Assembly (NCBI RefSeq): GCF_023101765.2
Contig: NC_064213.1
Location: 1,674,001 to 1,738,000, forward strand
Length of the DNA stretch: 64,000 nt
Direction: 5' to 3'
Source of the DNA: Spodoptera frugiperda
Lineage: Eukaryota; Arthropoda; Insecta; Lepidoptera; Noctuidae
The notes under the pieces were generated by a model. It saw only the letters and a list, made by a program, of their open reading frames with translations. It ran no database searches and had not been told where the DNA came from. The number at the start of each line of letters is the position of its first letter. Position 1 is the first letter of the stretch. Below are positions 63,975 to 64,000 of this stretch, in pieces. Made by a program: the position numbers and the translations under genes.

Positions 63975-64000
63975 GTATTTGCATAACTATGCCAACTTAC

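Noticed and set aside
1..64000. CRISPR arrays, operons, bacterial or viral insertions, rRNA genes
   Set aside because: No regularly spaced direct repeats, no runs of adjacent genes, no bacterial-type coding density; the two long coding regions are both LTR retrotransposons without an envelope gene.

Overview
The window looks like gene-poor nuclear DNA from a moth or butterfly, most likely a noctuid-type moth. The evidence is AT-rich sequence with almost no long open frames, a dense scatter of short repeats whose consensus sequences I recognise from lepidopteran genomes, and several insect-type transposons. The species assignment rests on memory of those repeats, not on a search. No bacterial features, CRISPR arrays, operons or genuine tRNA/rRNA genes are seen.

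Layout. 0-5 kb: a small palindromic MITE, a candidate non-coding/leader exon (1591-1665), LINE-like debris and a 1.8 kb foldback element with ~0.7 kb inverted arms. 5-26 kb: intron-like or intergenic AT-rich DNA carrying tRNA-derived SINEs (three families, here called C, D and E), two further short repeat families (A and B), a LINE coding relic, a 0.73 kb TIR element and an inverted-repeat element that encloses a zinc-knuckle-like open frame. 26.3-31.1 kb: a complete-ended BEL/Pao LTR retrotransposon on the minus strand with open Gag-protease and integrase frames, but with the whole reverse transcriptase/RNase H region missing. 31-53 kb: more SINE, MITE and LINE debris, a GC-rich candidate 5' UTR exon with a strong hairpin (35629-35723), and a Harbinger-like MITE holding a 33-bp minisatellite with perfect palindromes. 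53.2-60.1 kb: a nearly pristine Ty3/gypsy LTR retrotransposon with one uninterrupted 1610-residue Gag-Pol frame. 60-64 kb: repeats and a possible micro-exon near the right edge.

How it fits together. The only host-gene evidence is a set of splice-bounded, ATG-poor exons on the plus strand (1591-1665, 35629-35723, perhaps 63946-63974) that would fit non-coding 5' exons of a gene with introns of tens of kb and coding sequence beyond the window. One weaker exon candidate lies on the minus strand at 60136-60225, with the Ty3 insertion just inside its intron. Everything else is mobile DNA: Ty3 is the youngest (LTRs differ at two sites in 446 bp), BEL is slightly older (three in 201 bp), and the SINE, LINE and MITE copies are diverged and fragmented.
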